The notes beneath the pieces were generated by a model. The model was not told the origin of the DNA and did not search any database. It saw only the letters and a program-made list of their open reading frames with translations. A stretch of DNA of 64,000 nucleotides. Origin: Marinobacterium sp. LSUCC0821 (GTDB taxonomy: Bacteria; Pseudomonadota; Gammaproteobacteria; Pseudomonadales; Balneatricaceae). Every line of letters starts with the position of its first letter. Positions within the stretch are counted from its first letter, which is position 1. Location of the stretch: assembly GCF_012848475.1 (NCBI RefSeq), contig NZ_CP051666.1, forward strand, positions 67,001-131,000. The letters run 5' to 3'. Shown one piece after another: positions 1 through 8,466 of the stretch. A program made the translations under genes and the position numbers.

Positions 1-13
1 AGATAGGCTAGCT

Positions 14-1138
14 TCATAGGTATATCCTGTCGGTAACTCGTTTTAGGTTGGGCTCAAAAAATACGCGTTCCGCGATTTCATCATGCTCAAGGCCAAGTGT
101 GTGTTCTAGTGCTGCTGCACACAGGCTTCTTGAATCCAAAGTAGCCATCAGGTCGCGCCGCTCAAATAGGTCGCTCTTTGCCAATCCGGGCCAGTCAGCC
201 AGTACCGCGCCACCATTAACGGCGCCACCCCCAATGAACATGCAGGTGCCGTAGCCATGGTCAGAGCCGCTGCTGCCATTCACTTTGACGGTTCTTCCAA
301 ACTCTGTGAGAGTAATAAATGTCGTGTTATCCCAGGCCTCACCGAGTGAATCTTTTAATGAACTGATACATAGATCCAGCTCAGTTAGCTTAGATCCTAA
401 ACGAGATCCTTGTCCTGCATGAGTGTCATACCCCCCTAGTCGAATCAATGCGGCGATGGGGCCATCCTTTTGTGATAGTGCTTTGCCGGCTTCTCGCGCT
501 AACGCATTCGGGCTTCGATCATTGGATTGGTAGGTGTTTTTAGTCACCCTAGCGATCAGTTTTTCATTGGTGGTTTGCCACTGTTCTGAAAGACCTGAGT
601 GAATTCTTTTTAAGAGATCGGAAGAGGGGTTGTAGGCGCCCTTTACATGAGCCGGATAGTAGTTGTCGATGCTGGTCGTTCCTCTTAGTAGAAGAGGGGT
701 ATCCAAGCTCATCGCCCGTCCACCGTAGTTGACTAAATCTAAGCCTCGACCTATCCAACCAGTGCTCTCAGTAAAGGGGGCTTTGCCAGCACCCTGTATG
801 AAGTTTTGCCCCTCAAAATGGGAACGTTTGGTGTAAGGGAAACTGGTTGCATGGACTCCAAGTATGTCCTGACTCAGCATCAGTTTGTGCGTATTACGAA
901 GCGATGGGTCTAATGCCCAATGACTATTGAGATCCAGAAGTGAGGTAGGTAATAACGATTCCCTGTGGCTCTCCAGAGCGCCTTCAGCTTTGGGTACTAA
1001 TGCACTTAGGCCATCTAGACCGCCCTCCAGCAAGAAGACGACTAAGCGTCGATTTGGGTTGATGGAACGCGCCCAGGTTGGGACAGACGCAAGTGCTAAT
1101 GAACCGCCTGTCAATTTCAAAAAGTCTCTACGTTTCAT
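14..1138 (-). CDS. DUF1501 family Tat-exported protein
   Basis: The 374-residue protein starts with a twin-arginine signal (KRRDFLK at residues 2-8, hydrophobic stretch, cleavage probably near ARS at 23-25), so it is probably exported folded through Tat. DUF1501 hallmarks are visible: LEGGLDG at 37-43, GGYDTH at 235-240, TEFGRT at 278-283 and DHG at 293-295. The family has an alkaline-phosphatase/sulfatase-like fold, but its reaction is unknown. It lies one base downstream of the DUF1800 gene on the same strand, the usual pairing for these families, so the two are surely co-transcribed. It stops 13 bases from the window edge. Family call is firm; biochemical role is not assignable. Confidence 0.88.
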   Translation of the reverse strand: MKRRDFLKLTGGSLALASVPTWARSINPNRRLVVFLLEGGLDGLSALVPKAEGALESHRESLLPTSLLDLNSHWALDPSLRNTHKLMLSQDILGVHATSFPYTKRSHFEGQNFIQGAGKAPFTESTGWIGRGLDLVNYGGRAMSLDTPLLLRGTTSIDNYYPAHVKGAYNPSSDLLKRIHSGLSEQWQTTNEKLIARVTKNTYQSNDRSPNALAREAGKALSQKDGPIAALIRLGGYDTHAGQGSRLGSKLTELDLCISSLKDSLGEAWDNTTFITLTEFGRTVKVNGSSGSDHGYGTCMFIGGGAVNGGAVLADWPGLAKSDLFERRDLMATLDSRSLCAAALEHTLGLEHDEIAERVFFEPNLKRVTDRIYL

Positions 1139-1139
1139 G

Positions 1140-2585
1140 TTAGACCTCCATCATCCAGCGGTTCACAGTTAACGCAATGAATTGCTCATGTCCCTGACCA
1201 AATTCCATCACCTTTGATTGATAGCTCAGAGGAACCTGTAGGTGATCCATAATCTCTTTAGGTTTGGCGGTAACAAAAGCTCTGTTCCAGACGGATTGAG
1301 CAAATCGCACACGCCTATCAAGGTGCTCTAGGCTTATCCACTCTCTAGATTTGAGAGGGAAACCGTTCGGCTGGCGCTCTTCCCAAAAACTGTTGCCGAG
1401 CTCTCTCATCGGTTTAACCACCTCGCGCCCCATCTGCCAAGAGGTAATGTCTTGGTGACTATCAAAATAGTGGGCATCAGCGGCTCTTACAATGTTGAAT
1501 AGCCAATGGCTAGGCCATAGGACTTTGTTTTCTCCTTCACTCCAGGCTAGCTCTAAGAGTGTTGTATGTACTGCAAGCAGGTTGCCATTGGAGTTTTTCC
1601 AGCTATTTTCTAGTGCTTGAGTGACCTTTTTACTGGGTTCGTCACTGATAAAGTGCAGTGCCAGTTTATGACAGATGTACTCGCGCGTTTTATCCAGAGC
1701 GGCTAGGTCATTAGTAAACTCTTTAAGCGCAGAGCTGCCACGACCATATTTCTTACCCATAACCACTTTAGTTCCAGTGTCGGCTCGTTTTTTAATGTAG
1801 GGGTAATCAGCACTTTTCCACTCTTGATAGGCCCAGCGTGGGTTAAATGCATAGTCTCCCCATCCGGCCAGTATTCTTGCCGCGTTGTGAATGTCATCTT
1901 CTGTATAGCCTTGAGCAGGAGAGCAGCTATGCAGCTCCATGATTTCGCGGGCTAAATTGTCATTAAGACCGACCTGTTTGCCTTCTTGTCTTCGATGGCG
2001 TCCTTGCTCAGAATTGGGTGATACGTTATCGACATTATCGAGATAACGTAGCATCGAGTAGTGCGTGGTCGCATCATAGAGTAGATCAGCAAAGCTACCG
2101 TTCAAATTTTCTAAAATACGATGCTCGTAAAAATCACCCGCTGTGTAAAAAGAGTCATACGAGCCAATTGTGAAATGGTTGAACCAGAAGTGCCCAAGAC
2201 GTTGTCTAACGGGGTCCTCACCGTATGCTCCATAGTGATTAAATTTGGCTGCATCAAACCACCTGAGGTCATATTTGAACTGAGCCTCATCCAACTTCTC
2301 TCTTAAAAGTCGCTCCTCATTTGCATGCTTTTTTCTGAGCGACTCCCTTGCTTCGTCCCAACGCCATACATTGATTAAGCGCTCTTTTAATCCTGGATCT
2401 AAATGGGCTGGCCACTCTTCGAAGGCTGGATCTGTACTCCGATTTGCAGCCGGCGATTTAAGTGGTTTGTTGTAACTCAGTTGATCAATTGCCCAATTAA
2501 CGGGATCGTTGGGGATTGACGAGCCGAGGCGAGGGATAAACCCGACCCGCATTGTGTAGTTTAGTTCTGGTGATTTGGCAGACAT
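1140..2585 (-). CDS. DUF1800 family protein
   Basis: A 481-residue protein with the DUF1800 signatures HFWFNHFT (132-139) and NDNLAREIMELHS (208-220). No signal peptide is seen at the chosen ATG, which is unusual beside an exported DUF1501 partner; many DUF1800 proteins do carry one. A charged helical segment lies around 78-105. The gene is first in the two-gene unit with DUF1501 and is divergent from the SDR gene at 2729, with a 143-base shared upstream region. DUF1800/DUF1501 pairs are common in marine proteobacteria and planctomycetes; function is unknown and nothing here fixes one. Confidence 0.85.
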   Translation of the reverse strand: MSAKSPELNYTMRVGFIPRLGSSIPNDPVNWAIDQLSYNKPLKSPAANRSTDPAFEEWPAHLDPGLKERLINVWRWDEARESLRKKHANEERLLREKLDEAQFKYDLRWFDAAKFNHYGAYGEDPVRQRLGHFWFNHFTIGSYDSFYTAGDFYEHRILENLNGSFADLLYDATTHYSMLRYLDNVDNVSPNSEQGRHRRQEGKQVGLNDNLAREIMELHSCSPAQGYTEDDIHNAARILAGWGDYAFNPRWAYQEWKSADYPYIKKRADTGTKVVMGKKYGRGSSALKEFTNDLAALDKTREYICHKLALHFISDEPSKKVTQALENSWKNSNGNLLAVHTTLLELAWSEGENKVLWPSHWLFNIVRAADAHYFDSHQDITSWQMGREVVKPMRELGNSFWEERQPNGFPLKSREWISLEHLDRRVRFAQSVWNRAFVTAKPKEIMDHLQVPLSYQSKVMEFGQGHEQFIALTVNRWMMEV

Positions 2586-2672
2586 AGTAGATCGCTCTTT
2601 TCATGAAACTTTAGATTAGTACATTTTCTGAGAAATAAAAGTAGAAGAAATCTATTGCTAGCTCTTACTCGA

Positions 2673-2702
2673 TAGACGGGTCAGACTACTGATGGTTACA
2701 AT
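2673..2702 (+). promoter_or_regulatory. Candidate sigma70 promoter for the SDR-lactonase pair
   Basis: TAGACG (2673-2678), an 18-base spacer and TACAAT (2697-2702) match the -35 and -10 consensus at 4/6 and 5/6. It lies 26 bases before the SDR start codon. Found by eye; no transcript evidence. Confidence 0.4.
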
Positions 2703-2728
2703 ACTTATTCAGTTTAGAAAGGTATGTT

Positions 2729-3451
2729 ATGCAGCGATCAGTCGTAATTACAGGTGGTGCTTCGGGGATTGGTTTAGCGATTGCTGAGCGCTTTACTAAG
2801 CTGGGTGATAGGGTCTTTAACCTAGATATCAGCCAAGGTTCAGTGGGCGAGACGTTGATCTGCGATGTGACCGATCATCAAGCGGTAACTAACGCTGTTA
2901 ATCAAATCGCTGCTAAGCACAGCATCGACGTTGTTGTCTCTAATGCTGGGCGTCACCTTTCGGCTAATATTGAGAATACGACCGAAGCGGATTTCATTTC
3001 GATGTTTGATCTGAACGTGAAGGGCGCTTTCTCCCTCGTTCAGGCTGCTGTTCCCCATATGAAAGCGCAGGGTGGCTCGATCATTTTTGTCGGTTCAGAT
3101 CAATCTTCAGTCGCTAAATCTAACTCCTGTGCTTACAACATGACTAAGCACGCTCTGGCTTCACTCGCCAAAACCACTGCTATCGATTACGCCCAGTTTA
3201 ATATTCGCTCCAATATTGTCTGCCCAGGTACGATAGAGACGCCGCTCTACACTAAGGCGGTTGAGGCATATTGTGCTCGCTCAGGTGCAGATATTGCTGA
3301 AGTGCATCAGGCTGAGGCAAATGAGCAGCCTATCGGGCGCATTGGGCAACCCAATGAGGTGGCTGCAATGGTCGCTTATCTTGCCAGTGATGAGGCTGGA
3401 TTTGTTACTGGCGCTCTGCTGCCGATTGATGGCGGATATACTGCACGCTAA
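2729..3451 (+). CDS. SDR-family dehydrogenase, probably sugar-acid pathway
   Basis: A 240-residue classical short-chain dehydrogenase. Visible are the nucleotide-binding motif TGGASGIG (8-15), NAG (72-74), the catalytic Tyr136 and Lys140 in YNMTK, and PGT (167-169) after the active site. Asp33 at the end of the second strand favours NAD over NADP. AAAGG lies just before the ATG. The stop codon overlaps the start of the amidohydrolase gene by one base (TAATG), so the pair is translationally coupled. With the neighbouring lactonase-like, dehydratase-like and aldolase-like genes, a sugar or 2-keto-3-deoxy-sugar-acid dehydrogenase is the likely role. The substrate is not readable from sequence. 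Confidence 0.85.
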   Translation: MQRSVVITGGASGIGLAIAERFTKLGDRVFNLDISQGSVGETLICDVTDHQAVTNAVNQIAAKHSIDVVVSNAGRHLSANIENTTEADFISMFDLNVKGAFSLVQAAVPHMKAQGGSIIFVGSDQSSVAKSNSCAYNMTKHALASLAKTTAIDYAQFNIRSNIVCPGTIETPLYTKAVEAYCARSGADIAEVHQAEANEQPIGRIGQPNEVAAMVAYLASDEAGFVTGALLPIDGGYTAR

Positions 3452-4314
3452 TGATCAGAATTACCGATCCGCACCTTCATCTATTTAATCTTGTAGCGGG
3501 TGAGTATGGTTGGTTACAGCCAAACTCAGCTCCGTACTGGCCTGATAAATCAAAACTACTCAGGAATTTTGGTGAGTCTGATCTGTTGCTCTCTGATGGA
3601 CTAAGCCTATCTGGATACACTCATATAGAGGCGGGCTTTAATAATTCAAAATCTTGGCTGGAAGTGGATTGGATTGAGTCCCAAGCAACTTTGCCTACCA
3701 AGACAGTGGGTTGTGTTGACCTCTGTGTAAGCCCTGATCAGTTTAATCAGCAGCTATCTGAATTGTCTAAACGCACTTCTCTTGTGGGTGTTAGACATAT
3801 TTTTGATGATCAGATTGATACGATTCTTAGTAACCCAAATACGCAGCCCAATTTGCGAAGTTTAGAGCAGGCTGACCTTATGTTTGAACTGCAGTTTGAT
3901 GTTGCTCATGTTGATCATGTTGAGCAGGTATTAAATCTATTTAAGCAGTTTCCGACCCTTGCAGTTGTTCTTAACCATCAGGGTTTCGGTTCATCTGCTT
4001 TGCCTGATGCAGAACGAGAGCATTGGCTTGCGGGGCTTGAAAGGCTCTCGGGATTAGCCAATCTAAAAGTTAAATGCTCTGGTTTTGAGATGCTAGATCG
4101 ATCGTTTAGTGCTTCGACGGTTAAGCAGACAGTTGAATTGGTTGTTTCTATTTTTGGTGAGAGTAGGGTGATGGTCGCTTCCAACTTTCCGCTGATTTCG
4201 CTCTCTATGAGCTATAGCGACTATTGGTCGATGGTTGTGCGAATGTTGCAAGAAGCAAGCTTGCCAATAGAAAAACTGGTAGATCTCAACGCGCGTGAGA
4301 CCTACCGGTTCTAG
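3451..4314 (+). CDS. Amidohydrolase family protein, fuconolactonase-like
   Basis: A 287-residue TIM-barrel hydrolase of the COG3618 type (predicted metal-dependent hydrolase, including L-fuconolactonase). The HxH motif of the first strand is present (DPHLHLF, 6-12), LNHQG occurs mid-protein, and the C-terminal SNFP segment corresponds to the SDWP/SNFP motif of the family. The start overlaps the SDR stop, so the two form one operon. Hydrolysis of a sugar lactone to the aldonic acid would suit a pathway with the SDR upstream and the dehydratase and aldolase opposite. Lactonase activity is inference from family and context. Confidence 0.75.
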   Translation: MIRITDPHLHLFNLVAGEYGWLQPNSAPYWPDKSKLLRNFGESDLLLSDGLSLSGYTHIEAGFNNSKSWLEVDWIESQATLPTKTVGCVDLCVSPDQFNQQLSELSKRTSLVGVRHIFDDQIDTILSNPNTQPNLRSLEQADLMFELQFDVAHVDHVEQVLNLFKQFPTLAVVLNHQGFGSSALPDAEREHWLAGLERLSGLANLKVKCSGFEMLDRSFSASTVKQTVELVVSIFGESRVMVASNFPLISLSMSYSDYWSMVVRMLQEASLPIEKLVDLNARETYRF

Positions 4315-4326
4315 TCTGCTATTCGA

Positions 4327-5502
4327 TTACTTAACCTTCACATTCGGTGAGCGGTAGACAATCTCATCGTTTAGTTCAATGCCGATACCAGGAAGGTCTG
4401 GAACACTGAACTTACCGTTTACTGGCTGATAATCCTGAATACAGAGCTCACGGTTCCATGACTTGATGGCATAGGTGTGGTGCTCGTGTATTAGGAAGTT
4501 AGGAATGGCCGCTTCGAGTTGCAGTGAAGCTGCTGTTGCGACCGGTCCACCACAGACGTGTGCCTGAATTCGAATGTCGTAGACATCTGCATAGTCACAC
4601 ACTTTCTTAGCTTCAGTGAAGCCTCCACAGAGACCAACATCTGGTTGAAGCACATCAATTGATTGATCTTCAAAGTACTGGCGAACATCCCAGCGATGGT
4701 AGAGGCGCTCGCCACCCGCGATTGGTACGTTAACGCCTTCGGCTACTTTTTTGTGCACTTTAGAGTTGAGGTAGTTAACCGGCTCTTCATACATCATACA
4801 GCCGACCTCTTCGATTACCTTGCCCATCTGAATTGCCGAAGCAGCACCCATAAGGGAGTGGGATTCAAAGATGATATCGACATAGTCACCCACCTCTTTG
4901 CGGATAGCGCGAAGTCGATCACCAAATAGTTTCATTTGAGTAGGAGTAAATAGCTTTGTGCGGTCAAAGCTAGAGTCACCGTTTGCGTCATAGACGATTG
5001 GGTCAACCTTCACGGCGTCATACCCTTCAGCCATCGCTTTGGCAGCAGCACGAGCATAATCGTCTGGGGTTAGCATCTTGGTGCAATCTTTGTCCCAGTC
5101 GAACTGAAGCTGACTTGCGTAGGTACGCAGGTTGTCATTGGTCTTACCGCCGAGTAGCTGGTAAACAGGTAGGCCAAGTGCTTTACCTTTGATATCCCAT
5201 AGTGCCGTATCAATAGCGCTCATAGCTGCATATAGAACAGGACCGCCACCGAGTCCCCAGAAGCTTTCACGTAGCATACGTGACCAGAGTAGTTCGGTTT
5301 TGAATGGATCAAATCCGATTAGAACCGCTTCGGCAATCTCTTTGATCATCGCCGCCGCAGCGCTGTGTCCCCAGTCATAAGCAAGGCCCGCTTCGCCAAG
5401 ACCGTGGATGCCCTCGTCGGTGTGAATGCGCACAAAGACCGGATTCCAAGGTGGACGCTCTGGGCAGTGGATATCAAAAATCTCTACTTCGGTGATTTTC
5501 AT
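4327..5502 (-). CDS. Mandelate racemase/muconate lactonizing enzyme family dehydratase
   Basis: A 391-residue enolase-superfamily enzyme, MR subgroup, probably an acid-sugar dehydratase. The N-terminal capping domain is followed by a barrel carrying VKVD (164-167, Lys165), FESHS (212-216), EEP (239-241), GGERL (263-267) and AHVCGG (314-319, candidate general base His315). The metal ligands would be residues 213, 239 and 265. The first is Glu213 where most family members have Asp, a difference worth checking. It is convergent with the lactonase gene (12 bases between stops) and lies downstream of the class II aldolase gene on the same strand. Specificity (fuconate, rhamnonate, galactonate, gulonate) cannot be settled by eye. 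Confidence 0.82.
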   Translation of the reverse strand: MKITEVEIFDIHCPERPPWNPVFVRIHTDEGIHGLGEAGLAYDWGHSAAAAMIKEIAEAVLIGFDPFKTELLWSRMLRESFWGLGGGPVLYAAMSAIDTALWDIKGKALGLPVYQLLGGKTNDNLRTYASQLQFDWDKDCTKMLTPDDYARAAAKAMAEGYDAVKVDPIVYDANGDSSFDRTKLFTPTQMKLFGDRLRAIRKEVGDYVDIIFESHSLMGAASAIQMGKVIEEVGCMMYEEPVNYLNSKVHKKVAEGVNVPIAGGERLYHRWDVRQYFEDQSIDVLQPDVGLCGGFTEAKKVCDYADVYDIRIQAHVCGGPVATAASLQLEAAIPNFLIHEHHTYAIKSWNRELCIQDYQPVNGKFSVPDLPGIGIELNDEIVYRSPNVKVK

Positions 5503-5520
5503 TGCTTAAAACTCTAATAA

Positions 5521-6291
5521 TTATTGATCAAATTCTGGGTAGGCTTGTTTTACTTTGCGAAGCATCGCTGGCCAAGCTTTTTGGCCGCCGGTTGTACCTG
5601 TGTGTACGACATTCGCTTGCGCTTTGATGCCATCAATCACACTTTGCGGAACGGGGATAATGCCATCCGAGTTGTGTTGCATCTTAACTTGGACTTCGCA
5701 CGCCATGATCAGGTCATACATGTGCATGAAGGCGTCGCCGATAGTTTTGCCCATCGTCAACGCGCCGTGGTTGCGCAGCATAAAGAAGTTTGCAGTGCCT
5801 AGATCATCCTGCAGGCGTTTTATCTCTTCAGGATTAACAGCCAACCCCTCGTACTCATGGTAAGCGATACTTGCGAGGGCGAACGCGGAGTACTGGCTTA
5901 AAGGCAGAAGTCCCTCTTTGCGGGTAGCGACTGCAATAAGATCGGGGTGGTGAAGATGGAAGGCGCACTGATCTTCGTGACGTGCTAGGTGAACTGCACT
6001 GTGAATCGTAAATCCCGCCGGGTTAATGTCGTACGGAAAGTCGGGATCGATCTTGTTGCCTTCAATATCAATTTTGACCAGATTGGATGCAGTTACCTCA
6101 TCGAATCGCAGCCCAAATGGGTTGATTAAAAGCTCTTCAGTGCCGGGGATGCGGGCTGAAATATGGGTATAGATAAGATCATCCCAGCCGTGCAGAACAA
6201 CCAGTCGGTATGCAGCAGCTAGAGAGATGCGTGTTTGCCACTCAATATCAGAGACTTTGCCGCGCAGATTCACTTGCGGAATGTTGTACAT
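5521..6291 (-). CDS. Class II aldolase/adducin family protein
   Basis: I start this at ATG 6291 (256 residues). A TTG at 6324 would add 11 residues, but its AGGA is too close. The class II aldolase fold shows in YTHISARIPG, in the zinc-site HLHH (His112 and His114 by this start) and in RNHGALTMG (His175). The family splits or decarboxylates keto-sugar acids and sugar phosphates, using divalent metal. It is 18 bases upstream of the dehydratase gene, presumably one operon. A retro-aldol cleavage of the dehydrated sugar acid would complete the local pathway. Non-catalytic adducin-like relatives exist, so activity is inferred. Confidence 0.8.
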   Translation of the reverse strand: MYNIPQVNLRGKVSDIEWQTRISLAAAYRLVVLHGWDDLIYTHISARIPGTEELLINPFGLRFDEVTASNLVKIDIEGNKIDPDFPYDINPAGFTIHSAVHLARHEDQCAFHLHHPDLIAVATRKEGLLPLSQYSAFALASIAYHEYEGLAVNPEEIKRLQDDLGTANFFMLRNHGALTMGKTIGDAFMHMYDLIMACEVQVKMQHNSDGIIPVPQSVIDGIKAQANVVHTGTTGGQKAWPAMLRKVKQAYPEFDQ

Positions 6292-6543
6292 AGAGTCACT
6301 CAAATAGTGTTTTTCGAAGATCAAATCCTATCACAGAGATTTCATCTCAGGCACTGACAATAATCATGAATCCGTATTCTCCTGCCTGCTTAGCTTAGAT
6401 CTTCAACGATTGGTCATCTGCATTTAATTGATCTACTGAAGTTAACATTGATCGAATAACAACCGATTTGATCTTGAGTTGGTTGAAAACTGATCAACTG
6501 GACCATTTTTCTTACTTTTTTGTTAAAAAAGAGTCCTTAATAG

Positions 6544-6571
6544 TTGACAGAAAAACTGAGCAAGGTAACAT
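6544..6571 (+). promoter_or_regulatory. tRNA operon promoter
   Basis: A perfect TTGACA (6544-6549), a 16-base spacer and TAACAT (6566-6571), followed by a GC-rich discriminator (CTGCGCCC). That combination is typical of stringently controlled stable-RNA promoters. It lies 16 bases before the first tRNA. The 250-odd bases between it and the aldolase start hold no other gene I can support. Confidence 0.75.
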
Positions 6572-6587
6572 CTGCGCCCATCCTAAC

Positions 6588-6675
6588 GGAGGGATGGCTG
6601 AGTGGTCGAAAGCACCGGTCTTGAAAACCGACGAGTCGAGAGGCTCCCAGGGTTCGAATCCCTGTCCCTCCGCCA
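6588..6675 (+). tRNA. tRNA-Ser (UGA)
   Basis: The acceptor arms GGAGGGA and TCCCTCC pair, and CCA is encoded at 6673-6675. The anticodon loop CTTGAAA gives anticodon TGA. The long variable arm (class II tRNA) and the GGTTCGAATCC T-arm are present. First gene of a four-tRNA operon. Confidence 0.96.
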
Positions 6676-6695
6676 TTAGGATACACCAGGTTTAT

Positions 6696-6771
6696 TCCTC
6701 GATAGCTCAGTTGGTAGAGCAGTAGACTGTTAATCTATTGGTCGCTGGTTCGAGTCCAGCTCGAGGAGCCA
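6696..6771 (+). tRNA. tRNA-Asn (GUU)
   Basis: 76 nucleotides with paired acceptor arms TCCTCGA and TCGAGGA and encoded CCA. The anticodon loop CTGTTAA gives anticodon GTT. The D-arm AGCTCAGTTGGTAGAGC and T-arm GGTTCGAGTCC are standard. Confidence 0.96.
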
Positions 6772-6787
6772 AACCAGAGTTCGGTGT

Positions 6788-6863
6788 GGGTCGTTAGCTC
6801 AGTTGGTAGAGCAGTTGACTTTTAATCAATTGGTCATAGGTTCGAATCCTATACGACCCACCA
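6788..6863 (+). tRNA. tRNA-Lys (UUU), copy 1
   Basis: 76 nucleotides with acceptor arms GGGTCGT and ACGACCC and encoded CCA. The anticodon loop CTTTTAA gives TTT. Identical over its full length to the next tRNA. Confidence 0.96.
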
Positions 6864-6891
6864 TTCTCACCTTACTCACATTACCTATTCA

Positions 6892-6967
6892 GGGTCGTTA
6901 GCTCAGTTGGTAGAGCAGTTGACTTTTAATCAATTGGTCATAGGTTCGAATCCTATACGACCCACCA
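6892..6967 (+). tRNA. tRNA-Lys (UUU), copy 2
   Basis: An exact duplicate of the preceding tRNA-Lys, 28 bases downstream. It ends 8 bases before the convergent greB stop codon, and no hairpin terminator lies between, so processing or read-through into the greB 3' end is likely. Confidence 0.96.
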
Positions 6968-6975
6968 TTTTCCCT

Positions 6976-7476
6976 TTACACGTAACGAATCGCTAAGATC
7001 TCAAACCAAACTTCTTCACCGTTCGGTTTTGTAAACTCTATCTCGTCACCTAACTCTCTTTTCAGCAGTCGTTTAGCCATAGGAGAGTCGACACTGATGT
7101 AACCCTGTTTGGGATCTATCTCATCGGCTCCGACAATACGGTAGGTGATCTCTTTCTCATCTTCGTCGAGTAGCGTGACCCATGCGCCAAAAAAGACGGT
7201 GTCGCGATTCTCAGGTAGATGCTCAACGACTTTAAATTGATCCATTCGCTTTGCTAAGTAACGAACGCGACGGTCTATCTCTCTTAACTCTTTTTTGCGG
7301 TAGATATATTCTGCGTTTTCAGATCGATCCCCTTCAGCAGCAGCCTCTTTGAGGGCTTGGGTGACCTCTGGGCGACGCACTTTCCAAAGATGCTTCAGTT
7401 CAGCGTTAAGGCGGTCAAAGCCCTCCTTAGTGATGTAGGGAGAGCTCTTTTCGGCAGGCGGGCGCCAACGTCCCAT
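6976..7476 (-). CDS. greB: Transcription elongation factor GreB
   Basis: A 166-residue Gre factor. It frees backtracked RNA polymerase by stimulating cleavage of the transcript 3' end through the secondary channel. The N-terminal coiled coil carries the acidic tip GDRSEN (49-54, Asp50 and Glu53), followed by the GreB-type REIDRRVRYL stretch and the C-terminal FKBP-like domain (ISVDSPMAKRLL). The first 11 residues (MGRWRPPAEKS) extend beyond the E. coli N-terminus. It starts 4 bases after zntB and is probably the last gene of the minus-strand run that begins at dapC. Confidence 0.95.
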   Translation of the reverse strand: MGRWRPPAEKSSPYITKEGFDRLNAELKHLWKVRRPEVTQALKEAAAEGDRSENAEYIYRKKELREIDRRVRYLAKRMDQFKVVEHLPENRDTVFFGAWVTLLDEDEKEITYRIVGADEIDPKQGYISVDSPMAKRLLKRELGDEIEFTKPNGEEVWFEILAIRYV

Positions 7477-7479
7477 GGT

Positions 7480-8466
7480 TTAGAGCCAGCCTTTGCGTTT
7501 AAGCAGATAGACTAGACCAGCTGTCACTACCGAAAGTCCGCCAAGAAAAAGAGCAAAGGCAGTATCGCTCTCTGCCCCAGGTATGCCACCAAGATTGACG
7601 CCAAGCAGGCCTGTTAAGAACCCCAATGGTAGAAATAGACCGGAGATGATAGCTAGAAGGTAGAGGCGCTCATTGAGCTGCTCCGAGAGCTTAGTCATGA
7701 TGCTGTCTTGTGCTGCAACGGCACGTTCACGAAGCATATCTAGATCTTCTATGTGGCGTGTTAAACGTTCGTTGATCTCAAAAAACTCGACACGTTGATG
7801 GTTGCTCAAAATCTTTGATTCAATCACGCCTAGTTGGGATAGAGCATCACGCTGTGGGCCTAGGTATCTTTTTAAACGCGCATTGGTAGCACGAGTATTC
7901 GCGAGCTGCTCACGAAGCGTTTTGGACTCATCACGCTCTAGCTCCTCTTCGAGGGACTCTAGGTCGATATCCATCTCTTCGACTAGGTTGCCAATTCGAT
8001 CGGTAAGGCCGCTAGAGAGCTCTATTAGAAGCTCAGCAAGGGTATTTGGGCCTTCACCTTGGCGAAGGGATTCAATCATGCGGATGACTGATTGCAAACG
8101 GCGTTGGCGGGAGGAGATGATCCGTCCTGGTTCGATAAACAGGCGAACCGAAACCATATCCTCTGGATCGGCATTCTGGTTGAGGTTGACGCCTCTCAGA
8201 ACAATCATGAGTGACTCATCCGAGGTTTTAATAACACGAGGGCGAGTCTTCTCTGCAACAAGCACCCCAACACCAACACTTGGAATAGACGCTTGAGACT
8301 CAAGCCACTCCTCTACACCTGGTTGCGTGTAATCGAGATGCACCCAGAGTTCACCATCGCTATATTGCCAGTTTGACAGCTGTTCGAGCGTAAGGTCTCT
8401 AGCCCCGCCTTTACCATCAAGAAGGAGTGCGTGTAGAAGAGCATCTGAGGTTAGTTCGTAGCCCAT
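7480..8466 (-). CDS. zntB: CorA-family divalent cation transporter, ZntB-like
   Basis: A 328-residue inner-membrane protein: a large cytoplasmic alpha/beta N-terminal domain, a long helical segment (about 130-265, with many acidic and Arg residues), then two C-terminal transmembrane helices. The pore signature is GVNLGGIPG (from 289), the form usual in ZntB, where CorA proteins have GMN. ZntB moves zinc; direction and substrate are not visible here. The start (GAGGAG eight bases upstream of ATG) overlaps the end of the preceding gene by 16 bases, so expression is coupled. Confidence 0.85.
   Translation of the reverse strand: MGYELTSDALLHALLLDGKGGARDLTLEQLSNWQYSDGELWVHLDYTQPGVEEWLESQASIPSVGVGVLVAEKTRPRVIKTSDESLMIVLRGVNLNQNADPEDMVSVRLFIEPGRIISSRQRRLQSVIRMIESLRQGEGPNTLAELLIELSSGLTDRIGNLVEEMDIDLESLEEELERDESKTLREQLANTRATNARLKRYLGPQRDALSQLGVIESKILSNHQRVEFFEINERLTRHIEDLDMLRERAVAAQDSIMTKLSEQLNERLYLLAIISGLFLPLGFLTGLLGVNLGGIPGAESDTAFALFLGGLSVVTAGLVYLLKRKGWL

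Noticed and set aside
6788-6967. Two identical 76-base direct repeats as possible attachment sites
   Set aside because: Both are complete tRNA-Lys genes 28 bases apart with no integrase or cargo between them; tandem gene duplication explains them.
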